A stretch of 64,000 nt of DNA, taken from assembly GCA_034770075.1 (NCBI GenBank), contig CM068380.1, forward strand, positions 40,375,533 through 40,439,532, read 5' to 3'. Under the pieces are notes generated by a model. The model searched no databases. It was not told the DNA's origin and saw only the letters and a program-made list of their open reading frames with translations. Shown here one piece after another: positions 22,865 to 34,683 of this stretch (positions are counted from its first letter, which is position 1; every line of letters starts with the position of its first letter). Origin of the DNA: Aralia elata (lineage: Eukaryota; Streptophyta; Magnoliopsida; Apiales; Araliaceae). The position numbers were made by a program, and so were the translations under genes.

Positions 22865-25800
22865 TTAAGCAGATGGAGCAGACATTGCCTCTTTCTCTTC
22901 AGGCGTAAAAGGAATTGGCTTGGTTGGGGCAGGAAGACGTCCGATGCTATCCACTTTATCTGCTTGTTTGGGTGGAGGTCTTGCTGCTCTTGGAAGCAAC
23001 CTTCCCTTCTTTTCAAACCACTCGGGCTTAAGCAGTGCCTGGAAGCCTAATTTGTTGTAATAAACTTTCCTGACAGACCCACCTGCAGCTTCAACTGCTG
23101 CCTTTGCCCTAACGGTCACCCTGGTAACCTGTAAAGGTACAATTTTGAAATTAACCAAAAAAAAAAAGGAATAATTTTGACGTTAGTAGGAGTATATACG
23201 CTTTATATTAGATTTTAGGTTGTAAGACAGTCCTTTAATTCCAAATGTTCAAGACCATGAGTCTTGAATACTGATCTTACTAAAAGAATAATTTGACTAC
23301 TTATATTTCAAATCTTTTTCTTGAACTATGGTCTATGAGTATGACAAAAGATGTAGCGACAATTTTTATTTTTATTTTTAAAAAAAACCAATAGAAAAGA
23401 CCCAAATAATTTTCATTTACCAAGATATAGATAAGAAAATCTTCTCAAATTTATTTGGGATGAAAATCATGGTTATATATTGAACATTCCAGCTCATGCT
23501 CGCAAGAAGAAAACGAGGAGAAAATGTATTCAGGAATCTACCAAAATACTCTCACATCCAAAAGAATAGGAATACTGAATTACCAGAAACCCAGATTTTG
23601 GTACGGGAAAAATAAAAGAAAAGAAACTGAGCATAAAAGAGAGAAGGAAATATAATCAGGTATAACTTTGCAGTCAAGAGAGCGATATGCCAAAAGTTTC
23701 ATTAAAAGTCACCTCAAGATGAATGGGCCACTGTATATGTTCGGCACCACGTCCCATCAATCTAACCCCATCTCGTATTTGCTTTCCTATTGCACCTGCC
23801 TCCTATTATTATAACAATACATCCACTATCCAGTATCAACCAAAGCATCAAAAGTAAAATACTGAAGATTAAAAATCAGTTAAGCAACTTACATTACCTT
23901 GAGAGTTTTCATTGTGATTAATTCACAAGAGTCTATCTTCCCTGCATTTATAAGCTTTGCGATCTTTCCCAACCCCACAGGCTGCCATGATCAGAGTGAT
24001 TAAAATGGGCCCCAAAAAAGAGGATAATCAGTTATTGATGAAAATGCCAGAATAGTACAAGTTTCCTATATAGAATGTTTATTGGAGATAATAACAAAAG
24101 GTGATCCAGAAAAAGCTATTCATACAGATGTTTGATCATGTTTAAACATGCCATGTCAAAGTGATATGAGCACAAGAAAGCTACATTATCTCCCTTTTCT
24201 AATGGTAGGGTGGAAGTTTATACAAGCCTAAGGAATACACAGAAAAGAGAAATACAAAAAATAAATTAAACAATACCAAACGGCTACTGTAGCCAAATCA
24301 GCATTCATGAGACTTCAATAAAAGAAAAGGAAAAAGGAGTGAAACAAATTGCAAGGGTTGGAGAGGTGGTCATTTCATTAATTAAAGCTATATTAGTGAC
24401 GATTGTGAGGAAGATTTCAAATTCCCAGTCATTAATTAAACAAGATGAGACAATGGCATCACTGATGAGATTTCTGAACAGTCTAATGGTGAGTCTATAA
24501 TCACCAAACAGGGATGTACATGGTCCAAATTCCATCGTGGACACAATGGAAAGGACATTATTTTGTTGAAGATATTTCCAATAGCCTCTAAGGGCTTTCT
24601 TATATAACCCATTAAAGGTCCAGTTCTTGTAGAGTTGCAGAAGATTCTATGTCCTCCTCACCCATCTGGCCACCTTAATAATAATTTTTTTCGAATAAAA
24701 AGTATGGTCTCTGCAAGCAACACATAAGGCTGAAAAGAAAGCTTGATGATGATTGTTTATTGTAAAGCCAGTTCATTTGAAACTGAGAATCCTTTCAATT
24801 GTTCCAAGTAAAGTTGGAGCCATAAAACCAAGGCACTACAACAATGCTGCTCCACAGCAGATCCTGAGAAATGAGAGTGTCATGAGAGAGGCCCAAACCA
24901 AAAACCATTTTTGAGGTTCGAAGTTTCATGGCTCACCTTTTTTAGAGATATTTAAGTTCCATTACGTAACATTATACTGCCATTAGAGCCTTTTAGAACA
25001 TTAAAAAGAAATCAACCAAGGCTTCCTATCTAAGGTGGACATTACTAAATAATATTTTCTTGATTTAAGAAAATTTTCTTCTTCAGAATTCCAAAAAAAT
25101 AAATAAAATATTTCTCATATTTTTAAAACTAAATGATATTTCTCCAAGTTTTTAAAACTTGCAAAGGAGAAAAAAGAGCAATATTTTCAATCATTTTTTA
25201 ATAACTTTTTTTGGTAAAAAAGAAAAGGAAAGAAATTGAATAAATATAAAAGAGAGGATTCATTGGAATAGCAGGGACAAGAAAAGGAAAAGAGGGCTGG
25301 TTTTTCAATGGAATTCAACCTGAGATAGAAGGGAGAATATAATAAAAGAGACCTTGAGAATATGCTCAAAGAGCTCATCTTTAGGTCAAAGGATTCACTC
25401 CAACTAGTTGAAAAGCTCGCCAAAATGAAGATGGAAAGAAGAGGGTACCAGCAAATTGAATGGTTTCATCATTGTCGAGAGCCGAGGAAAGAGGAAGAGA
25501 TTTGGGCTTCAGCAGACAAAGATGCTTTCACTTTGTAGCTTATTAAAGAGGCTTACTGCTTACTGTTAGAAATATTGTTTATTTCTCAAAGGAAGCTTAT
25601 CAAAGTCAAAAATAAGTAATTTGCTAAAGCAGGAATTTATTGGAGGGAAAATTCAAATTAATATGATGAGTATCCCTTATAATGGAATAAAATTACAAAA
25701 ATTGGCCTTAGCAGCTTCATGTTGTCGACTAGTAGGGAGAACATAAAGTATTTAATGCATGGTGATTCTTCTGTGCCTAATTTCAAGCTTGAAAGAAGAT

Positions 25801-26643
25801 GCTATGTACTAAAATAGCTGAAACCTTATAATCAAATATAGAACTGGTAGGAAAGCAAGGAGTGGATCTCTAGAGTTCCTAGTTCTAGTTAAAGGTTAAA
25901 GACATAAGGGCAAAAAAATCAAGAAATACATCACACACCATGATGCCAATGCTTTCATAATCAAATACAGAGAGTAGGCAGCAGGCATCTTTTCTCATAC
26001 TCATTATCTGTTCAGACACAGATCTGAATCCCTAGAAGATTCAGCAAGATTTTGCACGATGGATATCTTCCTCTTTTCACTCCTTTTGGATTTCAAATAA
26101 TTGCAATGGGTTTTTATCACAAAAGTTATCTTTTACTGAATTCCAGATCAGGATATTTTATTCTATGTCAAATATTTTCAGTAATGGACAAAAATTGAAC
26201 TTTATAATTGTAATAGATCCATTTTAGGAATCTGGGATCTATATTGGAAAATAAAGTTAGAGAAATATTAGTATACTTATTCTTTTTCTTTTTGTTGATA
26301 AGTTAGAACTTACAAGTAGAGTGAATACTTCTTGAAGATCATTTTTCTTATAAGAAATGACAAAAGGAAAAAAGACCATTTTCTTCTGATTATAGTCATT
26401 TGGGCTCCCATCCCATTTCACATATACATCAGAATTATAGTTGGCCTATTTGTCCCGCGAACTAAGTCTAAACTTTCTACTTGCCTATTGGTGTAATACA
26501 ACCGACTCTATAGCTTCTTTCCTCCAAACAAAGTTTGGCCAAGTGACTTGATCACTAAGCATCATTTCCACATACCCAAAATTCACATTTAAATTACATT
26601 TCCCTTCACCAAGTTGTTAGTCTTCACAAATATATATATATAT

Positions 26644-26681
<38 letters not shown>

Positions 26682-27650
26682 AATCAAACACAGTTTAGTT
26701 GGTATACTGAAATGGCCAAACAGGCAAAGTCAAATAATTTAGGGTACTGATATTTCCAGCGCAACAAGTGATATTACCAGCACAATATACAACCTTTCAT
26801 GAAAACAGTACATGCATACGTTGCATACATTGCGATGATAATACCATTTGTTGCGTTGGAAATATCATTACCCATAATTTACCTTATGTTTGATACTCCA
26901 ATTGCATTCAAATTTATATATAACAATTCATTCAACACATATTACCTGCTTCAAGTCGACTAACATTAAATCATTTCACAAAATTACAAATGAACCCACA
27001 AAGCTAATCTACAAAAAATAGTCGATCATAAACGTATACCTGAAGAGTGAGGCTAAAAGAATTCAAATCACCTTTTTGTGTGTTCTGAGATACATTACAT
27101 TTATACAAACACTTTACCATTGCTCAAACAAATAATTAACACATCATCTGGTTCAAATTATTTAACAGAAAATCATTCCACCATAAATTACAAAACCAAC
27201 CCATTAACCAAATCAAACAAAAATGATCAATCATGTATATATACTTACCTGAAATGTGAGGCTAAACGGATTCTTAAACCCCCTTTTGGGCAATCTACGA
27301 CGAAGCGGAGTCTGCCCGCCTTCAAACCCGAACTTATGAGTCCCTCTAGCCTTCTGCCCCTTGTGACCCCTCCCTGCGGTTTTACCCTTACCCGACCCGA
27401 TTCCTCGACCCTTTCTAGTCTTCTGCTTCCTTGCTCCTTTGTTATCTCTCAAATCGTTCAGGCTCAAAAGGCTGTAAACCCTAATACTCTGATTGCCAAA
27501 AGCAGGTTTAGGGATTGGGCATTGTACGAATTGCAATGGGAATTTTTTTGGGAATGAAATTGAGGATGTGATGGAGCTGGGTTTGGTGTAGATTGAGGAA
27601 GCGTTGCGTATTGAAGAACCTAGTAATGATGAGAGTCGTCTTCTCAACAT
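22865..27650 (-). CDS. Mitochondrial large-subunit ribosomal protein uL15m, four exons
   Basis: Exons are 27650-27249, 23981-23898, 23802-23713 and 23128-22865, all phase 0, joined by GT-AG introns of 3267, 95 and 584 bp. They encode 279 residues, the size expected for plant uL15m. The first 60 or so residues are rich in Arg and Ser (MLRRRLSSLLGSS), as in a mitochondrial targeting peptide. The L15 core follows with GRGIGSGKGKTAGRGHKGQ and FGFEGGQTPLRRRLPKRG, which contacts 23S-type rRNA. Exons 2 and 3 give VGLGKIAKLINAGKID and GAIGKQIRDGVRLMGRG, and exon 4 the family C-terminus with a Pro/Lys-rich tail. The start at 27650 is the first Met that leaves a plausible presequence. The reading frame is intact, so this looks like a working host gene. 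A bacterial-type or plastid L15 is less likely because of the presequence and tail. Confidence 0.93.
26631..26679. repeat. (TA)n microsatellite in uL15m intron 1
   Basis: About 24 TA units with one interruption (TATAGATA). Confidence 0.95.
26742..26873. mobile_element. 132-bp MITE in uL15m intron 1
   Basis: The ends form a terminal inverted repeat of about 26 bp: GGGTACTGATATTTCC at the left and, on the opposite strand, GGGTAATGATATTTCC at the right, continuing to GCAACAA. A perfect 8-bp direct repeat, ATAATTTA, flanks it at 26734-26741 and 26874-26881. The 8-bp duplication suggests hAT ancestry. It has no coding capacity. Confidence 0.85.
26935..27075 (-). repeat. Diverged tandem copy of the exon 1/intron 1 boundary of uL15m
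   Basis: The segment resembles 27144-27285 at an offset of 209 bp. It includes the last dozen codons of exon 1 and a splice donor: TTCAG|GTATAC at 27040/27039 versus TTTCAG|GTAAGT at 27249/27248. The copied codons would read GDLNSFSLTLQ against GFKNPFSLTFQ in the true exon. It lies inside intron 1 and could act as a decoy or alternative donor. Confidence 0.6.
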
Positions 27651-28074
27651 TTCTGTGCGAAGTTTTCTTCTTGTGTTTGTGTGTCCTTTGATTGAGTTAA
27701 GGTTTTGGGCTCTTCCCAAACCTGGAATATAGGGTTGTTTAAGGGTTTACCTGGAATATACGCTGTTACGTGAGGATTTTGTAAAAAATAAAATGTATTT
27801 TGTTTTTCTTTCCTGTTGTTTTTTTCCTTGTTTTTATTTGGTTTTTTCATGCTTGGTTTTTTACTTCATTTGTTCCCAAAAAAAAGAGTCTCCATTGTAA
27901 AGTTTATAACTTTTAAATAGATATTTTTATTCAATGTTTAAATATATTGCGTGTGTAGTTTAATACTAAGAATAAAACTTAACAATATTGTGTCATCAAA
28001 ATAATTGTGATTTTTAAAAATTAAAAAAAAAACTTTATTTCATAATTTCTTCTTATATTTTTTCATATTTTTAA
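27651..28074 (-). promoter_or_regulatory. Upstream region of uL15m with telo-box-like and site II motifs
   Basis: Within 100 bp upstream of the start codon, the minus strand has AAACCCTT (27741-27748), close to the telo box AAACCCTA. The plus strand has TGGGCT (27706-27711), a site II word (TGGGCY). This pair is known in promoters of plant ribosomal and mitochondrial protein genes. The remainder is AT-rich with nothing else I can name. Confidence 0.4.
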
Positions 28075-28481
28075 TGCTCTCAAATTCGGGTGTACATCAT
28101 CCAATTTGAGTTGCAATGTCGTGTATAGTACGACAACACACACACACTAAGTCTTCACTACAATTATTGTCACACTATTTTACAACATGGTGAGAATTAC
28201 TACAGTTACTAACTCGTCATTCCATTCTCCCGCTCTCCCTGCTAGGCTCAGCTACACTCTCATTTTCTGAAAGGAATTATGAAACAAAAAGGTGAGCTCA
28301 AATAACCTAGTAAAGAACATCATGACTAAAATAACAAAGAATAAGTTATCATTAGCCTTCAACAGTGATAAATCAGAGATTTAACAAAATGATAGACAAC
28401 ATAAGTTTTCAACACATAACTGCAGCTGAATAAACAATCTATTAGAAGAATCAAATAGACCATAATGTCTACTATCTTCTC
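28075..28481 (-). repeat. Old gypsy LTR, left part (continues at 59289)
   Basis: The segment is a diverged relative of the Tekay-like LTR: CAAATTCGGG, then GTCGTGTATAGTACGACAACACAC, TACACTCTCATTTTCTGA and AACAGTGATAAATCAGAGATT recur in the same order as at 10434-10740. It is cut at 28481 by the Tat element, with duplication TTCTC, and resumes at 59289. The exact left end is unclear (near 28075). No internal region is seen, so it is probably a solo LTR. Confidence 0.7.
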
Positions 28482-30769
28482 TGTAGACACCCAAATTTTG
28501 CACTTCGTGTACTAACCCTGACAGGAGGACAAAATCGTCAATTAACCCAGCCTACGAGAACGGAAGGTGGACACAAGTACGAACACTCAAAGCCACAACG
28601 ACGAATTGCGATCAAAGCCGACACGACAACGAGCGGATATCAGGAATCGACTATTGGCCACTACGCTTACCTGCTCGTCGGTGAGCTAGTGGGGGTCGGG
28701 GGGCAGCGCCCCTGGAAACCAAGCTCCAAATACAAATCCTGTGTCGTGTCGCAGCCATTCGAAACGAGCATTCCTGGATGACCTGGCACGTTTCCCAGCG
28801 GTGCCCGGACTGCAAAATACAAGTCTTTCAGCGAAAACCAACAGTACGACACGAGAATCGAGGTGCGGTACGAAAATTGAGAAAATCAGCCCAGCCAGCC
28901 GCAGATCAATCCGCGACCAATGATGGGACGTCTGACGACACGGCACTCGAGCGCGGCGTGGGGGAACCGAGGATCGGCGCGGGGGAACCGAGGCTAGCTG
29001 CAGATCAATCTGCGGCCAAGCCGCGGATCAATCTGCGGCCAAGCCGCGGATCAATCTGCGGCCAAGCCGCGGATCAATCTGCGGCCAAGCCGCGGATCAA
29101 TCTGCGGCTGCCCCTGGTAGCCTTTATCAGTGCAGTTCTTCATTTTGCATATAGAAGAAGAGGCAGAAGGAAAAAGAAAAAAAAAGAGGAAGAAACAACA
29201 GCAATCAGCAGCGGGAAAAGAGAGAAAAAAGTGAGGAGTTATACCCCTTTTGTTAGATTGTACCACACACACTTTCTACTCTATTCAATATACGAATTTA
29301 TATGCATCGTGGTGTCATTTGCAAGGTGAAAAGACATTTTTTATAGCATTTTTTGTTATATCATTTTGTTAAACTGTTATCATTCGGGCTATATTAAATG
29401 TAGTTTTTCTTGTATATTATTGAGGATACATGGATTAAGGACTATTAGTGAGGGTTCCAACAGAACAAAATTCTTCCTAATGGCCTGATGATATCCATTC
29501 GGTGATTTTTAGCTCGTTATGATAATGTTTTATGCGTAGTGTATTTAGATTGCTATTTTAGGATATTGTGGTGTGCGAGGCAACCCGGTGTTGTTTAATT
29601 TTTGTAGTATCCATTTTGTGGGTGTGTAGCAATTTTGGATGTGAGCCTAGGAACGCGACCCCGTGGTCCAAATCCGATGATGGACATTTTTGGGTGTATG
29701 TAATAGGACCGATGTACCCTTTATTGTAAATATGTAATTGTCAGGCCTTAAAACGATATCAAGTTGAAAATCGGGTTTAAGGCCCCGTAATAGTGAAGTA
29801 TGCGATTGTGGGCGTTTGGGGTTGTTTTGATGGCTTGCATGCCCATGAATAGCCCCCACGCATTTTAATGCTTGATTTGATTTACGACACAAAAATTGAT
29901 TTCAAAGTTAAACGATGAAGATTTCCATAAAATCAATCAAATTAGATTATTAGCATCACGAGGCTTAAAATTGGAAATGCTAATGAATGTCGATTCCTGT
30001 TTAAACGAGAAGGCTGAAGAAAAATCGTGTTCAAACATCACAAAAAAATGGTTTTATAAAAAATAAATAACGTTTTATTAAACCTTTGGACATAGGGTTA
30101 AAGAGATCCTAGAAATTGCCGTCACTTTATTTACGAAAGCAACGTATAGGTCTCGATTCCTATTTTGACAAAGGTTTAAAAACTCTTGTTTTGCCAAAAC
30201 GACACTTAATGAAAAATCTCACAGCTTTTGACAATTAAAATCAAACATTTCTCATAAAAAATAAAGCTTTCTCGTATAAGCCGAAGGACATTCTAAAGCA
30301 TTCTCAAATTAAAACACGACTTTTCATAAAAAACCAAATGGTTTTTTTCATGCAAACTCACCACAACATTCACATAGGCACACACGCGCGCACACACACA
30401 TTTCAAGAATTTAAAAGATAGGAAGAGCATCAAGATTGCGGTAACCGTGTTTCACGGAAGTCGGGGGATGCCTAACACCTTCCCCTCACTTAAGCAAGCC
30501 CCCGAACTCTATGAATCTCGGTTTGCAGACCAATTAAGTCGGAGTCACATATGAGCCAGCGATTTACGAAAACGAAACTCAGATGAGTTGGTACATCTAT
30601 TTCAAATATACCAACTGGCGACTCTGGTCAATTGGCTCATTATAAAAAATAATTTTTCAAACCCCCGTCGACATTTGTGCCGACCTTTTCCAAAACATCA
30701 TCTAATAAAAAGGCAAAAATTGGAAAGGGTAATAATTAGCCATAGAAGCGGATTTTCCCGGCGTCGACA
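28482..30769 (+). repeat. 5' LTR of the Tat element
   Basis: It starts TGTAGACACCCAAATTTTGC and ends CCCGGCGTCGACA, 2288 bp. It is close to the 3' LTR, roughly 97-98% by eye in the stretches compared; the main length difference is the dyad array at 28998-29107. A sequence resembling the primer site (TGGCGACTCTGG, 30616-30627) lies inside it, 156 bp before the real site. The 183-residue open frame at 28778-29329 is a by-product of the repeats and GC-rich sequence and is not called a gene. Confidence 0.9.
28998..29107. repeat. Array of 18-bp dyads in the Tat 5' LTR
   Basis: Five copies of CCGCRGATCAATCTGCGG-type sequence lie at a 23-bp period (starts at 28998, 29021, 29044, 29067 and 29090). 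The ideal form CCGCAGAT-CA-ATCTGCGG is an 8+8 bp inverted repeat. The 3' LTR has two single copies (57503-57520 and 57602-57619) and the 3' region has two (55842-55859 and, mutated, 55864-55881). Confidence 0.9.
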
Positions 30770-30771
30770 GC

Positions 30772-30789
30772 TGGCGACTCCGCTGGGGA
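30772..30789 (+). other. Primer binding site of the Tat element (Arg-tRNA type)
   Basis: TGGCGACTCCGCTGGGGA follows the LTR after two bases. Its first 11 bases match the complement of the CCA end of plant Arg-tRNA; Tat and Ogre elements are known to use Arg-tRNA. Confidence 0.75.
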
Positions 30790-31453
30790 CATTAGAGGGC
30801 TTAAGCCGCGTTCAAATCTTGCTGATGTCCTATCCTTTAAAAATTTATGAATGTGTATGTACGTGCGATATTTTGACCTGTTTTACTTGTTGTTGTGTGA
30901 ATGTATGTTTTTGTCCAAATGAATGAATGATTGAATGGATTTGCTTTACTTTAAAGTAATCATTTGCATACGGTGAGGACGATGGATGTGAATGTATGTT
31001 GAGAGTGTACCTCCTCCTGAGGCAAACCTGTCGGTTGCTTATTACTGGACTCGAAGGGGGCTGCTCCCCGGAGATGGCTCAGGAAACGCACCACCCAGAT
31101 CCGCTCCAATCGAAAGGATTCAGACGAGTAGATTACGAAGATTTGGGGACCTTCATGCCGAAAAGCCGCGAGAGTAACCTTAGGGTAGGTCAACCTCAGA
31201 TTAACCCAACTCAGGGAAAGTCTCTTCATGCCCTTTTACGTTTACACGTATAAATGTCATAGTCCCATTTAATATTCTTATATATACCTCCCCTCGGTCA
31301 AAAGAAAGTACTAACCTCTATGTTTTGTAGCGAATAGCTGGGAAAGCATAATAATTCGTGTCTAGCATTTATTATTGCAATAGGGGACTGCTAACATTTT
31401 GTTTTGCAGGGAAATATTAAAAAACCCAAAAACACAAAAGTTACAGCTTTAGC
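30790..31453 (+). other. Untranslated leader of the Tat element
   Basis: No convincing gene is visible between the primer site and gag. Ogre elements often carry an extra ORF here; none is seen. Acceptor-like words TTTTGTAG (31324-31331) and TTTTGCAG (31402-31409) precede gag, so a leader intron is possible but unproven. Confidence 0.4.
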
Positions 31454-32747
31454 ATGCATCCACATCTTTCATTTCCCAAGATTAAACTTCAAACCGTTTT
31501 CTCCTGTAGGATTGCTCCTCAAACGCGTTTGCAATCTAAGAAGGCCCAGGACTCTACATCGGAAATGGCTGATCTTCCACCTCCTAATCCTGGTTCCATA
31601 TCTCGGGAGGAATTCGATGATTTTAAAAGACATATGTTGAAAATGGCCACGATGCTGAAGGAGCAGTTGCTACTGAAACAAGATCCGCTAAACAAGGATC
31701 CGCCTAAGGATGATCAACCCCAGCCTAAGGGCGAGCCAGTCATCCCCAAAGCCATTCCTACACCTAACAGGACAGTAATCACTATTCCAGAGGAGGGAGA
31801 CACTGATGATCTTCGAAAGAAAATGAAGCAGATGGAGGAGACTATCCAGTCTCTGAAAGGCATAGGTTCCCTAGGCAGGGTAAATTATTCCGATCTGTGT
31901 ATCTTTTCAGGAACCAGGTATCCGGAGAAGTTCAAGATCCCCGAATTTGAGAAATATAATGGGAAGGGAGACCCTTATACACACATGAAGATATACATTG
32001 GGGAACTTGGGTCTTATGCAGAGGACGAATGACTGAGGATGCAGTTATTCCAAAAGAGCCTAACGGGAGAAGCAAGAACTTGGTATGCTCGCCTTGATAA
32101 TGCTCGGATCCACAACTGGGAGGAGTTGGCCCATACTCTCTTGACACAATACAGTTTCCAGGCACAGATGGCCCCTGACAGATATCAGATGACAAAGGTC
32201 AAGAAGCAACCAAAAGAATCTTTTAGGGACTATGCACAGCGGTGGAGGGGTATGGCTGCACAGGTGAATCCCCCAATGAGCGAGGCGGAGATGGTGATGG
32301 CCTTTGTGGATATTCAGGAGACGCCCTATTATGAGCGAGTGATAGCAGGGATTGGAAGACCTTTTGTCGAAATGATAAAGCATGGAGAAATGGTTGACAT
32401 GGGGTTAAAGTCTGGCAAGATCCGAGACTTCACAGCTCTAGAAACAGTTGCGGAGCAAATCCAGAGTGAAAACTATGGCAGTACTTCCCGCAGGACCCAA
32501 AAGAGAAAGGAGGAAGATGTTTCCCTCATCCTGCAGGGATCATCTAGGAAGGTGGAGAATAGCCCTCCAGTGTAAATATAGAGAATTGTGCCACCCCGAC
32601 AACCTAATTTCGATAATCAAAGGATGGACGGACGAAGAAGATTTGAGACCACCAGGGATCGGGTATTCACCCCGCTTGGGGATCCTCTTGAGCAGATTTT
32701 GGCAGTATTAATAGGATAGAGAAAGATAGTCGATTTGGCACCCCCAA
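31454..32747 (+). pseudogene. gag of the Tat element
   Basis: The frame from 31454 (or the Met at 31565, MADLPPPNPGSISREEF) gives a Lys/Pro-rich N-terminus and then the retrotransposon gag core (YTHMKIYIGELGSYAEDE, LFQKSLTGEARTWYARL, ESFRDYAQRWRGMAAQV). The reading continues in one frame to about 32785 but is broken by stops at 32030, 32573, 32579 and 32716. The protein would build the particle. The 3' part passes into an Arg-rich segment before the zinc knuckle. Confidence 0.85.
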
Positions 32748-33469
32748 TTGACTCGAAAAGGAGAAGATTTGACCCGAGTAAGAAGTGTGGCGTACCATTC
32801 GGGTTCCCCTGGTCATGATACTCAGGAATGCTGGGCGCTGAAGCACAAGATTCAGAATATGATCGATAGCGGGGAGATCATGGTGGAACAGCCAGAGTCA
32901 CCAAATGTTAAAGTCAATCCCCTGCCTAAGCATGATAGGGAAGGGGTCAATGTGGTGGAAGCCAGCGAAGCCGGAGGACCACCAAGGCTGAATTATATAA
33001 AGAGAATCGATGAGATGATTTGCATGACAAGTGATCAGGAGAATATACGAGGGACACCGATTAGGTTGGCGGGTCTAAGCAGGGGTATCACAGAGGCGCC
33101 TATCAGGTTAACGACTCCGAAACTTCTCACCATTGCAGCAAGACCACAAATCCCCATTAGCAGCCTGAAAACAGTACCATGGAATTACGGGGGAGTATCA
33201 GAGGAGGCGGCTAGTTGTGCTTCTGTAACATCAAAGGGGAATCCTTTATATCTTCCAGGACGAGTCCTTGAGAGCAAAGGGAAGAAGAACGAAAAGATAT
33301 CCGAGGAGAAAGCTGTGGAATTCTTAAGGAAGATGAATCATTCAGAAGCAAGGGGGTCAAGGTATTGAGCGAGGAATCGACTCTGACATCGATCATGGAT
33401 TTGGTATTATCATCCGACGATCACTGCAGAATTCTGGCCAAAGTCCTGTAAGAGGCACACATTCCCAAG
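32748..33469 (+). pseudogene. gag zinc-knuckle region and linker (Tat)
   Basis: The segment carries the Tat-type zinc knuckle ending YHSGSPGHDTQECWALKHK. The first cysteine lies in the previous frame because of a one-base gain near 32789. The linker that follows is open to 33368. A second frameshift near 33352 moves into the protease frame, and a TAA at 33449 follows. No enzymatic role is seen. Confidence 0.75.
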
Positions 33470-34683
33470 GTGATTAGCAAAGAAGGTTTCAGCCATCTAG
33501 TGGACCATCTGTTAGAAAACAATGTAATATCGTTCACAGATGATGATATCCCCAAAGAGGGAAGGGGGCATCGGAAACCGCTACATATTGCGGTAATCTC
33601 ATCAGGATATGTTATGAATGGGGTGCTAATTGATGGGGGATCAGCATTGAATATCTGTCCATTCAGTACATTGAAAAAAATGAACGTCAATCCTAAGCGC
33701 CTGCGGGCCAGTTATGTGGTGGTACGAGCCTTTGACGGATCCCGGAAGGATACGATGGGGGAGATAGAATTGCCTGTGGAGATAGGGCCTTGTACTTTCG
33801 ATATTTCATTCCAAGTCCTGGATATCACGGTAAGTTATAACATGTTATTGAGAAGGCCATGGATACACATGGCTGGGGCAGTTCCCTCTACGCTGCACTA
33901 GCAAATTAAGTTTATCATCGACGGGAATCTGGTGACGGTCTCTGCAGAGCGTAATGACCCTTCTCCTACCTGGAATGGCCTGCCGGTGATTAATTTGGAC
34001 GAATCAGTGGTACCTGCCAGTTTTCAGGCGCTGGAAATCAGTACTCCCCACTACAGATGTCTGGGGGCTCCAGCCGTAAAACCTAAGGTCTCTCCTGAAC
34101 TTACCTTTGTTGCTAGAGAAATGATGAAGATGAAGTTTCGACCTGGGCGAGGGTTAGGAAAGAACAGTCAAGGAATTACTGAGCCTATTCAACTGCCCAA
34201 TCAGATAGGCAAGGCAGAGTTGGGGTATTATGGAGGCGTAGAACAGAAACACTCTCAAGGGGAGACCCCAACTCGACTGGCCGAAAGTCTGATGCCAAAA
34301 GTCAACGATGAAAAAGGTACTGGCAAGCCTGTGTCTGAGACAGGAGGAGAAAAATTGACCCCCACGAATGATGAGTCGGCCAAAAAGGAGAGTTTCCTGT
34401 AGGAGGTCATGCAACAGTTTGAAACCAAGTGTTATATCCCTGGACAGTCAGTAAGCAAGGGAAAAGGGAAGGATGTTGCCACGCCATCAGGAGACCAACA
34501 GTGTGTGCCTGTCATTAATTGGGCGAGGTTGACTATTCCTGAAGAGGTTATGAAGAAGGACCAATGCGATGTGGCTGTAGTCATCAAGGAAGTTTCCGAT
34601 GCGAAGCCGCCTTTCATCTGTCGCATTCCGGTCGATCTGACCACCGACAACTGGACGATGGAGCCAGTAATATCCAAACGAGG
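33470..34683 (+). pseudogene. Aspartic protease and G-patch region (Tat)
   Basis: The protease core is visible as GVLIDGGSALNICPFSTL (active-site Asp-Gly-Gly, usual for Tat) and the flap and terminal motif MLLRRPWIH, where the normal glycine is replaced by arginine. A TAG at 33899 and another at 34400 break the frame. Between them MMKMKFRPGRGLGKNSQG resembles a G-patch, a glycine-rich RNA-binding motif also attached to some retroviral proteases. The frame runs to 34683, where a splice donor GTAAAA begins. Confidence 0.8.

Noticed and set aside
24305..25423. Short open frames in uL15m intron 1
   Set aside because: Under 80 residues, low complexity and no family resemblance.
27078..27557. 159-residue plus-strand open frame
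   Set aside because: It is antisense to uL15m exon 1 and its intron boundary, with no recognisable domain.
28778..29329. 183-residue open frame on the plus strand in the Tat 5' LTR
   Set aside because: It runs through the 23-bp dyad array and a Lys-rich low-complexity stretch inside an LTR. The matching frame in the 3' LTR is much shorter, and there is no domain.
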